Positions 62,031 through 64,000 of a DNA stretch of 64,000 bases are shown piece after piece. Source of the stretch: Saccharicrinis sp963667815 (lineage in GTDB: Bacteria > Bacteroidota > Bacteroidia > Bacteroidales > Marinilabiliaceae); the NCBI GenBank assembly GCA_963667815.1, contig OY764021.1; one strand, written 5' to 3'. The notes beneath the pieces are model-generated. The model was not told the DNA's origin and ran no database searches. It saw nothing but the letters and a program-made list of their open reading frames with translations. Made by a program: the position numbers and the translations under genes. Within the stretch, counting starts at the first letter, position 1. The number at the start of each line of letters is the position of its first letter.

Positions 62031-63254
62031 ATGGCAGTAATTAAAAGTATAAATACAAAGGTCCTTCCTGTAATCACGGTAATGCTGGCTGGTTTGGTTA
62101 CGTTATCTCCATTTGCAATTGATTCTTATTTGGCGGCAATGCCTGTTATGTCCGAATTTTTCGGAGTGTCAATTAGTGTTGTTGAGTTAACTATTACCTC
62201 TTATTTTTTAGGTTTTGCAATTGGTAATTTTATTGGAGGCCCTTTGTCTGATTCATTTGGCAGAAAGCCGATTGCGTTAACGGGAGTTGCTCTGTATGCT
62301 GTTGCGTCTATTATTATTCCCTATTGTAGTAATGTTGAAGAGATCATTGCATTAAGGGTTATACAGGCTTTTGGAGGAGGTTTTGCCACCGTAACCGCCA
62401 ATGTTTTTATCAGAGATTGGTTTTCTGGGAAACAGGTTGCAAAATTACTGACTATAGTGAGTATGATGATGATGTTGGCACCGCTGTTTGCTCCGGTTAT
62501 TGGTAAGTTTTTGATTGATTGGAAAGGCTGGCAAGGTGTTTTTTACTTTTTATTTGTATTCGCAGTAGTTCTTTTTGTGGCATTCTTTACTCTAATTCCA
62601 GAATCAAGGGATAAAACGATGATTACAAGGAAGCTTACATTAGAACAGTTGTTTGGGAAATATAAAGTCTTTTTTTCTCATAAACCCTCTGTTCTTACTT
62701 TGTTTGCTGTCAGTTTTTCTATGTCAGGAATGTATATTTTTCTTACGGCAGCATCGTTTATTTATATTAAGTACTTCGATATTAGTCCGGCTCAATTTCC
62801 AATTGTGTTTGGAGCCAATGTGGTGCTCAATATATTATTGTCTTTATTAAATACGCAATTGCTTAAGAAATATAAGCCCATGTATATTTTAAGAGTAGGG
62901 TTGTTGTTGCAGTTGTTTGCCGGGATCTTACTTTTGTTTACTGTATTAAGAGGTAATCCATCCTTTGTTATGGTGTTTGTTGGGATTGTAATATTTATTG
63001 GAAGTTTAGGGTTGATATTTGGGAATGGAAGTGCTGTGATATTGAATCATAACCCCAATGTGGCAGGTTCTGCAAATGCTACAATAGGAATTACTCGTTT
63101 TATCTTGTCTTTTATTATTGGTAGTTTAATTGCATTGTTTCATACTGATGATTTAATTCCAATTGGCACAGGGATGTTCATTTGTACTTTAATTGGAAAT
63201 GTTTTATATGTGATTGTTATGAAGCAATATAAAAAGGAGGAAGCTTTTGTATAG
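62031..63254 (+). CDS. Multidrug efflux MFS transporter, Bcr/CflA family
   Basis: This 407-residue inner-membrane protein has about twelve hydrophobic segments. It shows the family's first-helix pattern LSPFAIDSYLAAMPVM, the cytoplasmic loop motif GPLSDSFGRKPIALTG and RVIQAFGGGFATV. Bcr/CflA proteins are proton-driven exporters of drugs such as bicyclomycin and chloramphenicol, and some export sugar or amino-acid products, so the natural substrate cannot be set. It is followed by a bidirectional terminator and stands alone. Confidence 0.9.
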   Translation: MAVIKSINTKVLPVITVMLAGLVTLSPFAIDSYLAAMPVMSEFFGVSISVVELTITSYFLGFAIGNFIGGPLSDSFGRKPIALTGVALYAVASIIIPYCSNVEEIIALRVIQAFGGGFATVTANVFIRDWFSGKQVAKLLTIVSMMMMLAPLFAPVIGKFLIDWKGWQGVFYFLFVFAVVLFVAFFTLIPESRDKTMITRKLTLEQLFGKYKVFFSHKPSVLTLFAVSFSMSGMYIFLTAASFIYIKYFDISPAQFPIVFGANVVLNILLSLLNTQLLKKYKPMYILRVGLLLQLFAGILLLFTVLRGNPSFVMVFVGIVIFIGSLGLIFGNGSAVILNHNPNVAGSANATIGITRFILSFIIGSLIALFHTDDLIPIGTGMFICTLIGNVLYVIVMKQYKKEEAFV

Positions 63255-63324
63255 CGAAAGTACAGTAATAAACTTAGTTCGATTAATATTTTATGTTGAA
63301 CTGAGGCTAATAAGATTTAAAAAG

Positions 63325-63360
63325 AAACGGAGTTGACACAAAATATCAACTCCGTTTTTT
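63325..63360. terminator. Bidirectional terminator between MFS and glucosidase genes
   Basis: AAACGGAGTTGA (63325-63336) pairs perfectly with TCAACTCCGTTT (63346-63357), a 12-base-pair stem with a nine-base loop, followed by TTT on the plus strand. On the minus strand the mirror T-rich sequence TTTCTTTTT follows, so it serves both convergent genes. Confidence 0.88.
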
Positions 63361-63361
63361 A

Positions 63362-64000
63362 TTATTCGTCTTCTTTTTCTTTATTTATTTGGGTGTCTTT
63401 GTCCCAGTGAGCTTTGTTCATTAATTGGTTAAAGTTGTAGGTTCTGAACATTACCATCAAGTATGCAATCATGCCTGTCCACCCTGTCTGGTGGCTCGCT
63501 CCAATTCCTGCTCCATTGTCGCCGTGAAAATACTCATAAAACAATATGTTGTTTTCCCAATTTGGATCTTCCTGAAACTCTTTATACCAGCCATAAACAG
63601 GTCTGTAATTGTTTTCGTCTTTCAAGAATATTTTTTCCAGTCTTTTAATGATCTCAAGAGCAACTTCGATTAAAGTCATCATGTTTCCTGATCCAGTCGG
63701 ACATTCAATCTTAAAATCATCACCATAAAAAGCATATTGTTGATAAAGCGAACGGATAATTACTGTATTGGCAGGGAACCAAATAGGTCCTCTCCAGTTT
63801 GAGTTGCCGCCAAACATCAAGCTATCTGATTCACCAGGAATGTATTTTACAGTAAACTCCTCTTCGTTCCATTTAAAAACATATGGGTTTTCTTCGTGGT
63901 ACTTAGAAAGTGAGCGAATTCCATAAGGACTGAGGAATTCGTTTTCATCGAGCATTATTTTTAAAACAGCCCTTAGTTTTTCTTCGTTTAAAATCCCCAG
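63362..64000 (-). CDS. GH63-like glucosidase, C-terminal part (5' end outside the window)
   Basis: The 212 residues read to the window edge are the C-terminal part of an (alpha/alpha)-barrel glucosidase related to mannosyl-oligosaccharide glucosidase (GH63). NSNWRGPIWFPANTVIIRSL, YPFYG-like YAFYGDDF, and HQTGWTGMIAYLM are typical. Full-length relatives have 700-900 residues, so most of the gene is missing. The internal ATG at 63955 is not the real start, because the frame stays open to base 64000. Confidence 0.8.
   Translation of the reverse strand: MGILNEEKLRAVLKIMLDENEFLSPYGIRSLSKYHEENPYVFKWNEEEFTVKYIPGESDSLMFGGNSNWRGPIWFPANTVIIRSLYQQYAFYGDDFKIECPTGSGNMMTLIEVALEIIKRLEKIFLKDENNYRPVYGWYKEFQEDPNWENNILFYEYFHGDNGAGIGASHQTGWTGMIAYLMVMFRTYNFNQLMNKAHWDKDTQINKEKEDE

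Overview
The window looks like a contiguous piece of chromosome from a marine or gut-type, facultatively anaerobic member of the Bacteroidota, probably near Marinilabiliales/Marinifilaceae. The grounds are AT-rich DNA, start sites that mostly lack strong Shine-Dalgarno sequences, several upstream regions with a TAnnTTTG -7 element, a SusC/SusD pair next to a hybrid two-component sensor, zinc-free L36 and S14, and two genes with two-component-regulator propeller domains. No tRNA, rRNA, IS element, prophage or CRISPR array was seen.

Region 1 (1-18.8 kb, + strand) is a merged str/S10/spc/alpha ribosomal cluster: rpsG (partial), fusA, rpsJ through rplO, secY, map, infA, rpmJ, rpsM, rpsK, rpsD, rpoA, rplQ. 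It ends at a clear terminator and is followed by eno. No tuf lies between fusA and rpsJ. Two unusually long, structured gaps (rpsJ-rplC and rpsK-rpsD) break the tight packing and are candidate autoregulatory RNA elements.

Region 2 (18.9-36.9 kb) is a polysaccharide utilization locus. A divergent hybrid two-component sensor faces susC, susD, two GH43 enzymes, a GH93/sialidase-like beta-propeller with a CBM9-like tail, a secreted (alpha/alpha)-barrel protein of unknown family, a lipoprotein aldose epimerase and a GH2 enzyme. The set fits an arabinose-containing glycan such as pectic arabinan; the substrate is inferred.

Region 3 (36.9-49.6 kb) is central and anaerobic metabolism: citrate synthase, a propeller-sensor SpoIIE phosphatase, a GlcD-GlcF-type FAD/Fe-S oxidoreductase, and pflB-pflA-focA for formate fermentation with a 54-bp perfect palindrome between pflB and pflA. 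A CxxC hypothetical follows.

Region 4 (49.8-57.9 kb) is a lipopolysaccharide inner-core cluster. It holds two LicD-like proteins, a TagD-like cytidylyltransferase, and what looks like a complete route to CMP-8-amino-3,8-dideoxy-octulosonate (Kdo8N): kdsA, a transaldolase-CBS fusion, kdnA, kdnB, kdsB and a kdsC-like phosphatase. The fusion carries KdsD-type CBS domains, but its catalytic domain is an FSA/TalC-like aldolase rather than the SIS isomerase domain of arabinose-5-phosphate isomerase. This is the most novel-looking feature in the window: a possible aldolase route to arabinose 5-phosphate.

Region 5 (58.2-64 kb) holds hrpB, an outer-membrane beta-barrel protein, a Bcr/CflA-type MFS exporter and the C-terminal part of a GH63-like glucosidase running off the window end.
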